Assembly: GCF_026241165.1 (NCBI RefSeq)
Contig: NZ_JAPFQN010000002.1
Span: 372,001 to 436,000, forward strand
Direction: 5' to 3'
DNA length: 64,000 nucleotides
DNA from: Mangrovivirga halotolerans
GTDB taxonomy: Bacteria; Bacteroidota; Bacteroidia; Cytophagales; Cyclobacteriaceae
The position numbers were made by a program, and so were the translations under genes. Shown here one piece after another: positions 1-7,947 of this stretch. Below the pieces are notes generated by a model, which worked only from the letters and a program-made list of their open reading frames with translations, was not told the origin of the DNA and ran no database searches. The first letter of the stretch is position 1. Each line of letters begins with the position of its first letter.

Positions 1-1
1 C

Positions 2-1282
2 TACCGAATAGATGTTACTTCAACCTTACCAGTAGAGAATAATCAATATGACTATTGGTCAGTTGGTATTGGATATGTCTTCTCTGAGATGTTTGACATT
101 GATTGGATGGATTTTGGCAAATTCAGAGCCAGTTATGGTACCGTTGGTAACGACACAAGACCTTTAAGAGTTAAACAAACTTATGAACGGATAAATAATT
201 TTGGAGGAGCGGTGCTTACTTCATTGCCTGATGAAAAGAACAATGATCAACTTAAACCAGAGTTAACAAAAGAATGGGAAGTTGGTCTGGCCCTTACATT
301 ATTCAGACAAAGATTAAATTTTGACCTGGCTTATTATGACCGAACAACTGATAACCAGTTAATGGCTGTGAAAATCTCACAAGCAACTGGTTATGATGGT
401 ATCTTCATTAATGCCGGAGAAATAGAAAACAAGGGTATTGAGTTAATGATTGGTGGAGACTGGATCAAAAATGCAGACTGGAGATTTAATACGACAGTAA
501 ACTTTACCCGAAACAGAAGTGAAGTTAAATCTCTGATCGGTGATGTTCAAACTTATGTTTTTGCATCGTACCAAAGTGGTGTAACCTCTAATGCACAAGT
601 AGGCCAACCATTCGGCGTATTAAAAGGTACAGGTTACCAGTACATCAATGGTCAGCGTGTAATTAATTCTGATGGGTATCCTGTCGCAGTTACTGATCAA
701 ATTATTGGGGATCCAAACCCGGACTGGACAATGGGTATAAACAATACCTTCTCGTACAAAGCACTAGCCTTAAGTTTCCTCATCGATATCCAAAAAGGTG
801 GTGACATTTATTCTCTTGATATGCACTATGGTAGAGGTACAGGATTATATCCTGAAACAGCGGGCTTAAATGATCGTGGTAACCCGATAAGAACCCCAGT
901 TGCAGATGGCGGTGGCTTTTTATATGAAGGAGTTACCGAAGCTGGAGAACCCAACACCACATATGGTGAAGCTTTAGCATATAATGGTGCTTTCTATTGG
1001 GGTAATGATGATTATAATCCAAACATAATGACTGTTTATGATGCTGGTTTTGTGAGATTAAGAGAATTATCACTGAGCTACACTTTCCCAAAAAGTATGT
1101 TTGATAATGTGCTTCAACGGTTAAGTCTTTCATTTGTTGGAAGAAACTTGTGGATTATTGATAAAGACCTTCCATATGCAGACCCAGAGTCAGGATTAGG
1201 TGCAGGTGTAAGCCAGGGTTTCATTACCGGGGCCTACCCTACTGTAAAAACATTCGGATTCAAAGTGGATGCAACTTTTTAA
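2..1282 (+). CDS. SusC/RagA-type TonB-dependent outer membrane receptor (5' truncated by window)
   Basis: The reading frame is open from base 2, so only the last 426 residues are visible and the plug domain and start lie outside the window. The visible part is rich in alternating aromatic and polar residues typical of a 22-strand outer membrane beta-barrel, and it ends in a terminal phenylalanine, the usual signal for the barrel assembly machinery. Phrases such as 'LKPELTKEWEVGL', 'NFTRNRSEV' and 'VRLRELSLSYTFP' are characteristic of SusC/RagA receptors. The partner SusD-like gene starts 20 bases downstream. SusC proteins import oligomers across the outer membrane using TonB energy. No glycoside hydrolase or peptidase gene follows, so the substrate cannot be named. 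Confidence 0.93.
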   Translation, partial: YRIDVTSTLPVENNQYDYWSVGIGYVFSEMFDIDWMDFGKFRASYGTVGNDTRPLRVKQTYERINNFGGAVLTSLPDEKNNDQLKPELTKEWEVGLALTLFRQRLNFDLAYYDRTTDNQLMAVKISQATGYDGIFINAGEIENKGIELMIGGDWIKNADWRFNTTVNFTRNRSEVKSLIGDVQTYVFASYQSGVTSNAQVGQPFGVLKGTGYQYINGQRVINSDGYPVAVTDQIIGDPNPDWTMGINNTFSYKALALSFLIDIQKGGDIYSLDMHYGRGTGLYPETAGLNDRGNPIRTPVADGGGFLYEGVTEAGEPNTTYGEALAYNGAFYWGNDDYNPNIMTVYDAGFVRLRELSLSYTFPKSMFDNVLQRLSLSFVGRNLWIIDKDLPYADPESGLGAGVSQGFITGAYPTVKTFGFKVDATF

Positions 1283-1302
1283 CCAGTTAAATTAAAAAAG
1301 TC

Positions 1303-2901
1303 ATGAAAAAAATAATTTCTATACTCATATTAGTCGTCTTTGCATTTGCTTGCGACGACAGATTGGATGATTTAAATACGGATAAAAAGAATCCAGAGGT
1401 GGTCCCTGCTTCTTCCTTATTTTCAAATGGATTGAAAAATGGATTTGATATTCTTAATAGTATTAATGTAAATGAGAATGTTTTTAATCTCTATGTTCAA
1501 TATTTTACGACAACTACTTATCCGGAAGAAACCAGATATAATCTAACTTCGAGAACAATTCCTGAAAATTTCTGGTTTGCTATTTACGTGGATGCTCTTT
1601 CAGATATGAATGAAGCTAAAAAACTGATTAATGAAGATCTAAACAATGAGCCTCTTAATCCGGAGGAACTAACAAATCAGATAGCAGTAATTAATATTTT
1701 CGAAGCGTACATGTATCATACCTTGGTCGATGTATTTGGCAATGTCCCTTTTACAGAAGCCTTAGACCCTGAAAACATCACCCCTGTTTACGATGATGCA
1801 GAGGCTGTTTATGATGCTGTCCTTTCAAAAATTAATACGGCGCTAGGAAATCTGGATGAATCAAACCCGGCTTTTGGGTCTACACAAGACATCTTGTATC
1901 ATGATGACCTAAGTAAATGGATGAAGTTTGCGAATACGCTTAAATTAAGAATTGGAATGCGATACGCTGACTTAAATCCAAGCAGATCGGTCTCTTTAGT
2001 CAATGAAGCTCTTGCAGCTGGGGTATTCGAAAGCAATGAAGATAATGCAGCTCTACAATACCTTAATGTGGCTCCTAATACAAATCCTGTCTATGAAGAT
2101 TTGGTATTAAGTGGAAGACAGGACTTTATTCTGGCCGAAACGGTTAGTAACCTGTTAAGTTCCTTGCAAGATCCAAGAATTACCGAATATGCTACACCTG
2201 TTGCATTTGGTTACAAAACTGATGACGATAACAATAAGCTTGATTCAACAATTGTTGATTCTCCCGGCTATTACATTTTATGGGAAGCAGTTGATGGTTC
2301 TGATTCTCTTACATGGAGAGAAGGAACATTTACAATTTCCGCTGCAGATGCAGATCGCAACCCAAGAGTTTACAGAGGTGGATTAATCGGAGAGAATAAT
2401 TCATATGTTACTCATGCTAAAGTTGGCCCATCACTATACGCGGATCCTTCACTTCCCGGAACTATAATGAGTTATGCAGAAGTTGAATTCTTATTAGCCG
2501 AAGCTGTTGAAAGAGGCGGCTATAATGTCTCCGGAACTGCTGAAGAGCATTACAATGCAGGCATTGAAGCATCTTTTGATCAATGGGGAGTCGAAGGTTT
2601 TGAAGATTATATCGTACAGCCAGATGTAGCTTATACTACAGCTGAAGGTGACTGGAGAAATAAAATTGGACGACAACTTTATTTAGCACTTTATGATATG
2701 GGAGTAGAATCTTGGAACTCATGGAAGAGGCTTGACCACGATGTGTTACAACCTCTTTATGGAGATGCTGAAGTTACAGTTCCGGTAAGGCTTACTTATC
2801 CATTGATTGAAGATCAATTAAATGGTGAAAATGTATCTGCAGCCTCTCAGGCCATTGGTGGAGATGAAAAAGATACAAGAATCTTCTGGGATGTAAATTA
2901 A
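1303..2901 (+). CDS. SusD/RagB-family outer membrane nutrient-binding lipoprotein
   Basis: This 532-residue protein begins with a lipoprotein signal peptide with Cys17 as the lipidated residue, followed by an acidic stretch (CDDRLDD) that resembles the Bacteroidota surface-export signal. The body contains SusD-type helical repeats, including 'YMYHTLVDVFGNVPFTEAL', and a C-terminal region 'EVEFLLAEAVERGG', both typical of the SusD/RagB superfamily, in particular the SusD-like_2 branch. It follows the SusC receptor by 20 bases and an intrinsic terminator lies just downstream, so the two form the end of one transcription unit. SusD proteins form the lid of the SusC transporter and capture substrate at the cell surface. 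Its substrate is unknown. Confidence 0.93.
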   Translation: MKKIISILILVVFAFACDDRLDDLNTDKKNPEVVPASSLFSNGLKNGFDILNSINVNENVFNLYVQYFTTTTYPEETRYNLTSRTIPENFWFAIYVDALSDMNEAKKLINEDLNNEPLNPEELTNQIAVINIFEAYMYHTLVDVFGNVPFTEALDPENITPVYDDAEAVYDAVLSKINTALGNLDESNPAFGSTQDILYHDDLSKWMKFANTLKLRIGMRYADLNPSRSVSLVNEALAAGVFESNEDNAALQYLNVAPNTNPVYEDLVLSGRQDFILAETVSNLLSSLQDPRITEYATPVAFGYKTDDDNNKLDSTIVDSPGYYILWEAVDGSDSLTWREGTFTISAADADRNPRVYRGGLIGENNSYVTHAKVGPSLYADPSLPGTIMSYAEVEFLLAEAVERGGYNVSGTAEEHYNAGIEASFDQWGVEGFEDYIVQPDVAYTTAEGDWRNKIGRQLYLALYDMGVESWNSWKRLDHDVLQPLYGDAEVTVPVRLTYPLIEDQLNGENVSAASQAIGGDEKDTRIFWDVN

Positions 2902-2924
2902 TGCCATTTAGCCAATACATAACA

Positions 2925-2949
2925 GCCGGTAGAAATACCGGCTTTTTTT
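2925..2949 (+). terminator. Intrinsic terminator after susCD
   Basis: A perfect 7-bp stem (GCCGGTA / TACCGGC) with a GAAA tetraloop is followed by seven T residues. It lies 24 bases after the SusD stop codon and closes the susCD unit. Confidence 0.9.
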
Positions 2950-3060
2950 ATGCTCTACAATGAATAATTAATCTGAAAAATCGAAATTAAGAACTAATTC
3001 AATGAGCAATTTCTAATATAATAGCTATATTAAATACACACCAATTAACCCAATTAATAG

Positions 3061-3957
3061 ATGTCTATAGTTCATGTTACTATTGCCGGAGGAGGAACTC
3101 TTGGTTCTCAGATTTCCTGGCAAACTGCTTTTAGTGGATTCAATGTTGTTGTGTATGATGCTTTTGATTCGGGAATCGAACAGTGTAAAGATCTTCATGA
3201 TCGGTATTCCAAAATATATCTGGATGAAATGGATGCCTCACAAAATCAAATAAAAGAAACTTACGATAGACTGTCTTATACCACTAATCTGGCTGATGCT
3301 GTCAAAGATGCAGACCTGGTTAGTGAATCTATTCCTGAAGATCCAGAAATAAAAAAAGCATTTTATAAAGAACTTGCTGTTGTTGCTCCGGAAAAAACTA
3401 TTTTCACTACCAATTCTTCGACAACAATTCCCAGTATGTATGCAAGGGAAACTGGAAGACCAGATATGTTTCTGGCACTACATTTTGCAAACCAGATCTG
3501 GAAAGCTAACATTGGTGAAGTAATGGGACATAAAGACACAGATCCTGAAATATTTGAGATTGTTGTACAATTTACCAGAGATATAGGAATGGTCCCTATA
3601 ATACTTAAAAAAGAACATTCCGGCTATGTAATTAATTCCTTGCTTGTTCCCTTCTTAACAGCTGCAATAGATCTTATGGCTAATGATATCGCTTCTCCTG
3701 AAGATATAGACAAAACCTGGATGATCGGCATGGGCGGACCAATAGGACCTGCTGCAATTATGGACATGATTGGAATGAAAACAGTTTATGACGTATGCAA
3801 ATTAATTGATAAACAGGAAAATACTGAAGAGTCTTCCAAACGAGTAAAATTTATCTACGAAAATTTCATAAAAGAAGAAAAAATGGGAATGATCGTGGGC
3901 GAGGGAATATATTCCTATCCAAACCCGGATTTTACAAAAAAAAACTTCCTTAAGTGA
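3061..3957 (+). CDS. 3-hydroxyacyl-CoA dehydrogenase (NAD-dependent)
   Basis: The 298-residue protein has the N-terminal Rossmann motif GGGTLG (residues 10-15), a 'TTNSSTTIPS' segment typical of the 3-hydroxyacyl-CoA dehydrogenase NAD domain, and the catalytic His-Glu pair near His141 and Glu153. The usual 'HFFNP' signature reads HFANQ here, a variant I associate with a short 3-hydroxybutyryl-CoA dehydrogenase-like branch. The C-terminal domain includes 'GMGGPIGPAAIMDMIG'. The enzyme would oxidise a 3-hydroxyacyl-CoA to the 3-ketoacyl-CoA in fatty acid or butyrate-type metabolism. It stands alone, with no thiolase or enoyl-CoA hydratase nearby, so the exact substrate is open. Confidence 0.9.
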   Translation: MSIVHVTIAGGGTLGSQISWQTAFSGFNVVVYDAFDSGIEQCKDLHDRYSKIYLDEMDASQNQIKETYDRLSYTTNLADAVKDADLVSESIPEDPEIKKAFYKELAVVAPEKTIFTTNSSTTIPSMYARETGRPDMFLALHFANQIWKANIGEVMGHKDTDPEIFEIVVQFTRDIGMVPIILKKEHSGYVINSLLVPFLTAAIDLMANDIASPEDIDKTWMIGMGGPIGPAAIMDMIGMKTVYDVCKLIDKQENTEESSKRVKFIYENFIKEEKMGMIVGEGIYSYPNPDFTKKNFLK

Positions 3958-4263
3958 TTCTTTATATCCCCTGAATATAAAATTTATAGGGTGAATAAAA
4001 AATATTACATCAATGCAATCTGACTATAAAGCCAAACTCTTCTGTATACTAACATTGAATTAAATCATTTAAAATAGTATTAAATGACGAGTTTTGACCG
4101 CCATTTAATCTAAATGAATTGAATCCCTTCATAACTTTTATTTTTTTGGGATTTTCTGTCTTCATAAAGCTTACATTTATTGGGCCCATCTTACATATTA
4201 TGGCTGATATATCAGTTATTGGGGAAATTGCAGGAAATTTTTTAAATCAATTATTCCTTTATC
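3958..4263. other. Intergenic region without recognised content
   Basis: This 306-base AT-rich stretch separates the dehydrogenase from the SpoIIAA-like gene. I see no open reading frame with coding character, no strong hairpin with a T-run and no repeat. It presumably holds the promoter of the downstream gene, but no convincing Bacteroidota -33/-7 pair was identified. Confidence 0.4.
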
Positions 4264-4677
4264 ATGAAATTACTTTTTGAACACGAAAAAGCAGATCTTT
4301 ACTTTAACCAGGAAACAAATTCAATAGAACTTATCTGGAAAAAATACCAGGATGCAGACACTTACAAATTATTGTTTACAAAAGGGATCGAATTTCTTAA
4401 AGAATTTGGAGCAACCGGATGGTTATCAGATATTAGAAAAGAAGGGGTTGTGGGTCCGGCATCATCGAGGTGGTTACAAGAAGAAGCAATTCCAAAGGCG
4501 ATTGGGAATGGATTATCTAGAATTGCTGTTGTATTAGATTCCGATATTTTTAAGCAAGTTTATATTGGAAGTATCAATAAGAAAACTGAAAATAAAATGA
4601 TGAACCATTTTGATTCATTAGAAAGTGCACGAGAATGGTTAGCCTTATCTGACTCCTCTGTGGAAAACGCTAAATAA
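4264..4677 (+). CDS. STAS/SpoIIAA-like domain protein
   Basis: This 137-residue soluble protein has no signal peptide. The pattern of short beta strands and a long helix, with 'LKEFGATGWLSDIRKEGVV' followed by 'AIGNGLSRIAVVLDSDIFKQ' and a final 'SLESAREWL' helix, matches the small SpoIIAA-like/SEC14-fold proteins common in Bacteroidota. The helix near the end resembles that of proteins recorded as 'STAS/SEC14 domain-containing'. The role is unknown; related domains act as binding modules in signalling. The gene is monocistronic, with a terminator directly downstream. Confidence 0.65.
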   Translation: MKLLFEHEKADLYFNQETNSIELIWKKYQDADTYKLLFTKGIEFLKEFGATGWLSDIRKEGVVGPASSRWLQEEAIPKAIGNGLSRIAVVLDSDIFKQVYIGSINKKTENKMMNHFDSLESAREWLALSDSSVENAK

Positions 4678-4684
4678 AATAATT

Positions 4685-4710
4685 AGCAGGGGCTCCCTCC
4701 TGCTTTTTTT
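4685..4710 (+). terminator. Intrinsic terminator after the SpoIIAA-like gene
   Basis: A 6-bp stem (AGCAGG / CCTGCT) with an 8-base loop is followed by a run of T residues, starting eight bases after the stop codon. Confidence 0.8.
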
Positions 4711-4848
4711 CTCCCTCCCAATAGTTAAAAAAGTAAAGACAAAATTCTCATTTTCATCCCAAGCATTAATTGTTATTTTAAAACATTAATCAAAAAAATA
4801 ATGACTGCTTCTCTTTAAACCTGGTTTACTTCAATTAAATTTAAGTTT

Positions 4849-5409
4849 ATGAAAATAGACAATTATAAGCAGGCAGAGGAAATATGGATTAATTACCAAA
4901 ACGGGTTGAAAGGTTATCTTGTAAAAAAAACAGGCGACCAGAACGTTGCAAATGATCTTACCCAGGAGGTTTTAATTAAGCTATATAATTCATGTTGTTC
5001 AGATATTGAAATAAAAAATATCAGATCATGGATCTTTCAGATCACTCATAATCTTTTCCTCGATTCAATTGATTCAAAATTATCCATTACCTCTGATTTT
5101 CCCGATAAACCGGAAAATTCTGAAGACGATCATCTATGGAAAGAAATGGCTGAATTGGTTCTGCCGTTATTAGGTTTATTACCCGAGAAGTATTCAGTTC
5201 CATTAAAGATGGCAGATATTGATGGTATGAAACAGTCTCTTATAGCGTCTAAACTAAACCTGACACTAACTGCTACTAAATCAAGAATCCAGCGCGGGCG
5301 AGTATTATTAAAAGATCAAATTTTATCTTGTTGTAAAATTTTAAAAGATAATTCTGGTAGAATAATTGAATTTAAGGTCAAAGATTCCTGTACTCCCCTG
5401 AAAAAATAA
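4849..5409 (+). CDS. SigZ-like ECF RNA polymerase sigma factor
   Basis: The 186-residue protein has a sigma-70 region 2 (about residues 10-75, with 'ANDLTQEVLIKLY' as the core-binding helix and 'IRSWIFQITHNLFLD') and a region 4 helix-turn-helix (about 105-158, ending 'ATKSRIQRGRVLLKDQIL'). The tail carries Cys161-Cys162, 'DNSGRIIEF' and Cys181, a layout I recognise from SigZ-type sigma factors; these cysteines could sense metals or thiols, which is an inference. No anti-sigma factor gene is next to it. The ArsI/CadI-type gene starts 58 bases downstream with no terminator between, so the two are probably co-transcribed as a metalloid-response unit. Confidence 0.88.
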   Translation: MKIDNYKQAEEIWINYQNGLKGYLVKKTGDQNVANDLTQEVLIKLYNSCCSDIEIKNIRSWIFQITHNLFLDSIDSKLSITSDFPDKPENSEDDHLWKEMAELVLPLLGLLPEKYSVPLKMADIDGMKQSLIASKLNLTLTATKSRIQRGRVLLKDQILSCCKILKDNSGRIIEFKVKDSCTPLKK

Positions 5410-5467
5410 TTTATTTTTTTTGCGTCTTTTTTCAATCTTCTCAGTCTTGGTAATAAAACTTAAAATT

Positions 5468-5935
5468 ATGAGAAGATTACATGTTCACATCAGAGTTAAA
5501 GACCTTTCAGAAAGCATTTCTTTTTATGAGGCAGTATTTAATTCAAAACCTGATATTACTAAATCAGATTATGCAAAGTGGATGTTAAATGATCCGCTGG
5601 TTAATTTTGCTATTTCAACCGGCAAATCAAACCCTGGAATCGAACATCTGGGCATTCAGGTCGATTCAAAAAATGAACTCGAAGAAGTATACTCAAATTT
5701 AAAAAAGGCGAAATCTATAATTAAGGAAGAAGGTAAAACTACTTGCTGCTATTCAAAAAGTATTAAATCTTGGATTACAGATCCTCAAGGAGTGGATTGG
5801 GAGGTGTTTTACACTCACGGATCTTCAACTGTATATGGTGAGGGTATATATGCACGAAATGATGATCAAGAATTAACAGAATCAATCCCAGATGCTCCAA
5901 TAAAAACATGTTCGTCAACATGTGCAAATGATTAA
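5468..5935 (+). CDS. ArsI/CadI-type VOC-fold metalloenzyme
   Basis: The ATG at 5468 starts the conserved 'MRRLHVHIRVKDL' N-terminus; an upstream in-frame ATG at 5420 would add a non-conserved tail. The 155-residue protein is a vicinal-oxygen-chelate domain. Possible metal ligands are His5 (or His7), His60 and Glu112, and the vicinal Cys93-Cys94 pair sits in 'TTCCYSK' before 'WITDPQGVDWEVF'. This combination is the signature of ArsI, a C-As lyase acting on trivalent organoarsenicals, and of the related CadI proteins. An extra CSSTC motif lies at the C-terminus. It follows the SigZ-like sigma gene and a strong terminator lies downstream. The substrate (arsenic versus cadmium response) is inferred from the family only. 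Confidence 0.85.
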   Translation: MRRLHVHIRVKDLSESISFYEAVFNSKPDITKSDYAKWMLNDPLVNFAISTGKSNPGIEHLGIQVDSKNELEEVYSNLKKAKSIIKEEGKTTCCYSKSIKSWITDPQGVDWEVFYTHGSSTVYGEGIYARNDDQELTESIPDAPIKTCSSTCAND

Positions 5936-5940
5936 CATGA

Positions 5941-5980
5941 ACTACAGGCAGAAGAAAATCTTCTGCCTGTAGTTTTTTTT
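5941..5980 (+). terminator. Strong intrinsic terminator after the ArsI/CadI-type gene
   Basis: A perfect 15-bp stem (5941-5955 with 5959-5973) with an AAA loop is followed by seven T residues. It closes the sigma factor/ArsI unit. Confidence 0.95.
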
Positions 5981-6104
5981 GAAATAATTATATTTAAAAT
6001 AAATATTATTATAAAATTAACTAAGAATTAGGTAATTTATTATTAGATCGTGTCTCGCCGGTTTTAATGAAAATAAATGTCTGAAATTTATTGTCTTTAG
6101 AACC

Positions 6105-6827
6105 ATGAATAAAACTCTAAAAATAACAATTACCGTACTGCTTCTCATTAATATCATTTGCAGTGTAATCTATTTTGTAGACCTGAAACTATTTCTTCAA
6201 CTAGCAAAAGAAGATGGTCTGGTTGAAAACCTTACTGCTATAACCTGTCTGATCTTTTCTCTTTTATTACTTTCCAGGTATATCAAAGTTTCAAAAGCGA
6301 AAAAAGCTAAATGGAAGTTTTTTAATCTGGTAATGATTTTTGCATTGTTTTTTGTTTTTGGTGAAGAAATATCATGGGGTCAACGTATTTTCTCCATTGA
6401 ATCGAATGAATTCTTCCTGGAAAACAATAAACAACAGGAAACCAACCTTCATAACCTTGAGGTTCTTGGCATTGGGATTAATAAATTAATTTTTGGTAAA
6501 ATGCTGACTATCATTTTTGGCATTTATTTTTTATTCGGATATATAATCTATCGTAAAAACACCGCTATAAGAAAAATAATTAATGAATTTGGTATTCCTA
6601 TACCCAAAGCATCTCAAACTGCTGTTCTTTTGGGTATTACTGCTTTGGTAATGTCTATAGCCGATTCAAAAAAATGGGAATTGTGGGAATTTACCTTTAG
6701 TGTGATTCTACTATGGGTTTTTGTTGATCCTTTTAATGTCGAGGAAAAGTTATTTTATACTAAAAAAGATCTTCCTGTCAAAAAAAGACTACGAATATAT
6801 CCTCCGACAACAATAAAAGTTTCATAA
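6105..6827 (+). CDS. Conserved multi-pass membrane protein with GEEISWGQR motif
   Basis: This 240-residue protein has about six hydrophobic segments (roughly residues 8-30, 43-60, 72-88, 125-148, 170-187 and 193-207). Two motifs stand out: GEEISWGQRI at residues 86-95, at the end of a membrane segment, and NKQQETNLHN at 108-117. I have a general memory of these paired motifs in uncharacterised bacterial membrane proteins, but cannot name the family with confidence. The clustered Glu, Gln, His and Asn residues near the membrane surface could form a catalytic or metal site. The gene has its own upstream region after a strong terminator. Function unknown. Confidence 0.7.
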   Translation: MNKTLKITITVLLLINIICSVIYFVDLKLFLQLAKEDGLVENLTAITCLIFSLLLLSRYIKVSKAKKAKWKFFNLVMIFALFFVFGEEISWGQRIFSIESNEFFLENNKQQETNLHNLEVLGIGINKLIFGKMLTIIFGIYFLFGYIIYRKNTAIRKIINEFGIPIPKASQTAVLLGITALVMSIADSKKWELWEFTFSVILLWVFVDPFNVEEKLFYTKKDLPVKKRLRIYPPTTIKVS

Positions 6828-6933
6828 TATTCCAACTTAACCATATAGCATAACATTTTGAATGCTAAGGATTCCATTCGAAAAAATTGAAATAATTCAT
6901 CAATTTGTTATTTTGTGCTATTGACAAAATAAT

Positions 6934-7578
6934 ATGAAATACCTGAAATTATTTTTTAAAGTTTTTCTTTCTATATTTATACTTCCTTTGATTTATTTTT
7001 TAATCGCCATCATTCTCACCTGGATACCTGTTAATAGTGATTTTGATACTTCAAAAGGAGAAAACCAGATTTATCTAAGTACCAATGGAGTACATGCTGA
7101 TATAATAATTCCTATCGAGTATTTTGATTCTGATTTCATAAACCAGCTTGATGCAGATCCTTCTGTTAAGTATTTATCATTTGGGTGGGGAGATCAAAAT
7201 TTTTACCTGAACACTCCAACCTGGGCTGATCTGACATTTAATAATGCTGTTAAAGCTCTTTTTATAGACAGTCCTACTCTCATCCATCTGACAAAGTATT
7301 CCGGGATATCTCAACATTGGGTAAGAACCCATGTTAATCAAACCCAACTTGAAAAGTTGAAATCTCAGATATTAAATTCATTTGAATTTAAAAACGATAA
7401 ACTACAGGTTCTTGAAGGTGCAGGATACCATTCAAATGATAATTTTTATAAAGCAACAGGTAGCTATAATTTGTTTAATACCTGCAACTCCTGGACTAAC
7501 AAGGTCCTAAAGAACAGTGGATTAAGAGCCTGTGTCTGGACACCGTTTGATTTTGGCATTATAAATAAATATGAATAA
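6934..7578 (+). CDS. DUF2459/TIGR02117-family membrane-anchored protein
   Basis: The 214-residue protein has one N-terminal membrane segment (about residues 8-30) ending in 'TWIPVN', followed by the family signature NGVHADIIIP at 51-60 and FNTCNSWTNK at 181-190. These are the hallmarks of the TIGR02117/DUF2459 family. His54 and Cys184 are placed in the order seen in permuted papain-like folds, so a hydrolase activity is possible, but this is my inference. The gene ends one base before the convergent DoxX gene. No function is established. Confidence 0.8.
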   Translation: MKYLKLFFKVFLSIFILPLIYFLIAIILTWIPVNSDFDTSKGENQIYLSTNGVHADIIIPIEYFDSDFINQLDADPSVKYLSFGWGDQNFYLNTPTWADLTFNNAVKALFIDSPTLIHLTKYSGISQHWVRTHVNQTQLEKLKSQILNSFEFKNDKLQVLEGAGYHSNDNFYKATGSYNLFNTCNSWTNKVLKNSGLRACVWTPFDFGIINKYE

Positions 7579-7579
7579 T

Positions 7580-7936
7580 CTATCTTTCATTCTTATAAAC
7601 CCACCATCCAGCATAGACCAATAATACCTGAAGTCCAAGTCTCATTATTGCTATTATCTTATTTCCGGTTACGGGATCCTCTCTAAATACATCCCAGATA
7701 TGAAGTGGTAAAAATGCTAACATCAAACCTGCAAACGCAAGACCACCGAGCTTTCTGAAAGTCGGTATAAAAAATAAAACACCAATTAAAATTTCTACAA
7801 CACCCGCCCCAATGTTGGCTATATTATTTGCAATAAAGGGTGGGATCATTTCAATATAAATTTCCGGATGGATCAGATGATTTATCCCTCCTAAAACCAT
7901 AATTATTCCAAGTATCCAGGGTAGAGCTTTTTTCAT
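7580..7936 (-). CDS. DoxX-family membrane protein
   Basis: The 118-residue protein has four predicted membrane helices and the typical start 'ILGIIMVLGGINHLIHPEIY', in which the Gly-Asn-His-Phe/Leu stretch and the following 'MIPPFIAN' are characteristic of short DoxX-like proteins. Members are proposed to work in quinone or thiol redox chemistry, but most are uncharacterised. It begins 11 bases after the stop of the ComEC-like gene on the same strand, so the two are likely co-transcribed. Confidence 0.85.
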   Translation of the reverse strand: MKKALPWILGIIMVLGGINHLIHPEIYIEMIPPFIANNIANIGAGVVEILIGVLFFIPTFRKLGGLAFAGLMLAFLPLHIWDVFREDPVTGNKIIAIMRLGLQVLLVYAGWWVYKNER

Positions 7937-7947
7937 ATCTATTAATT

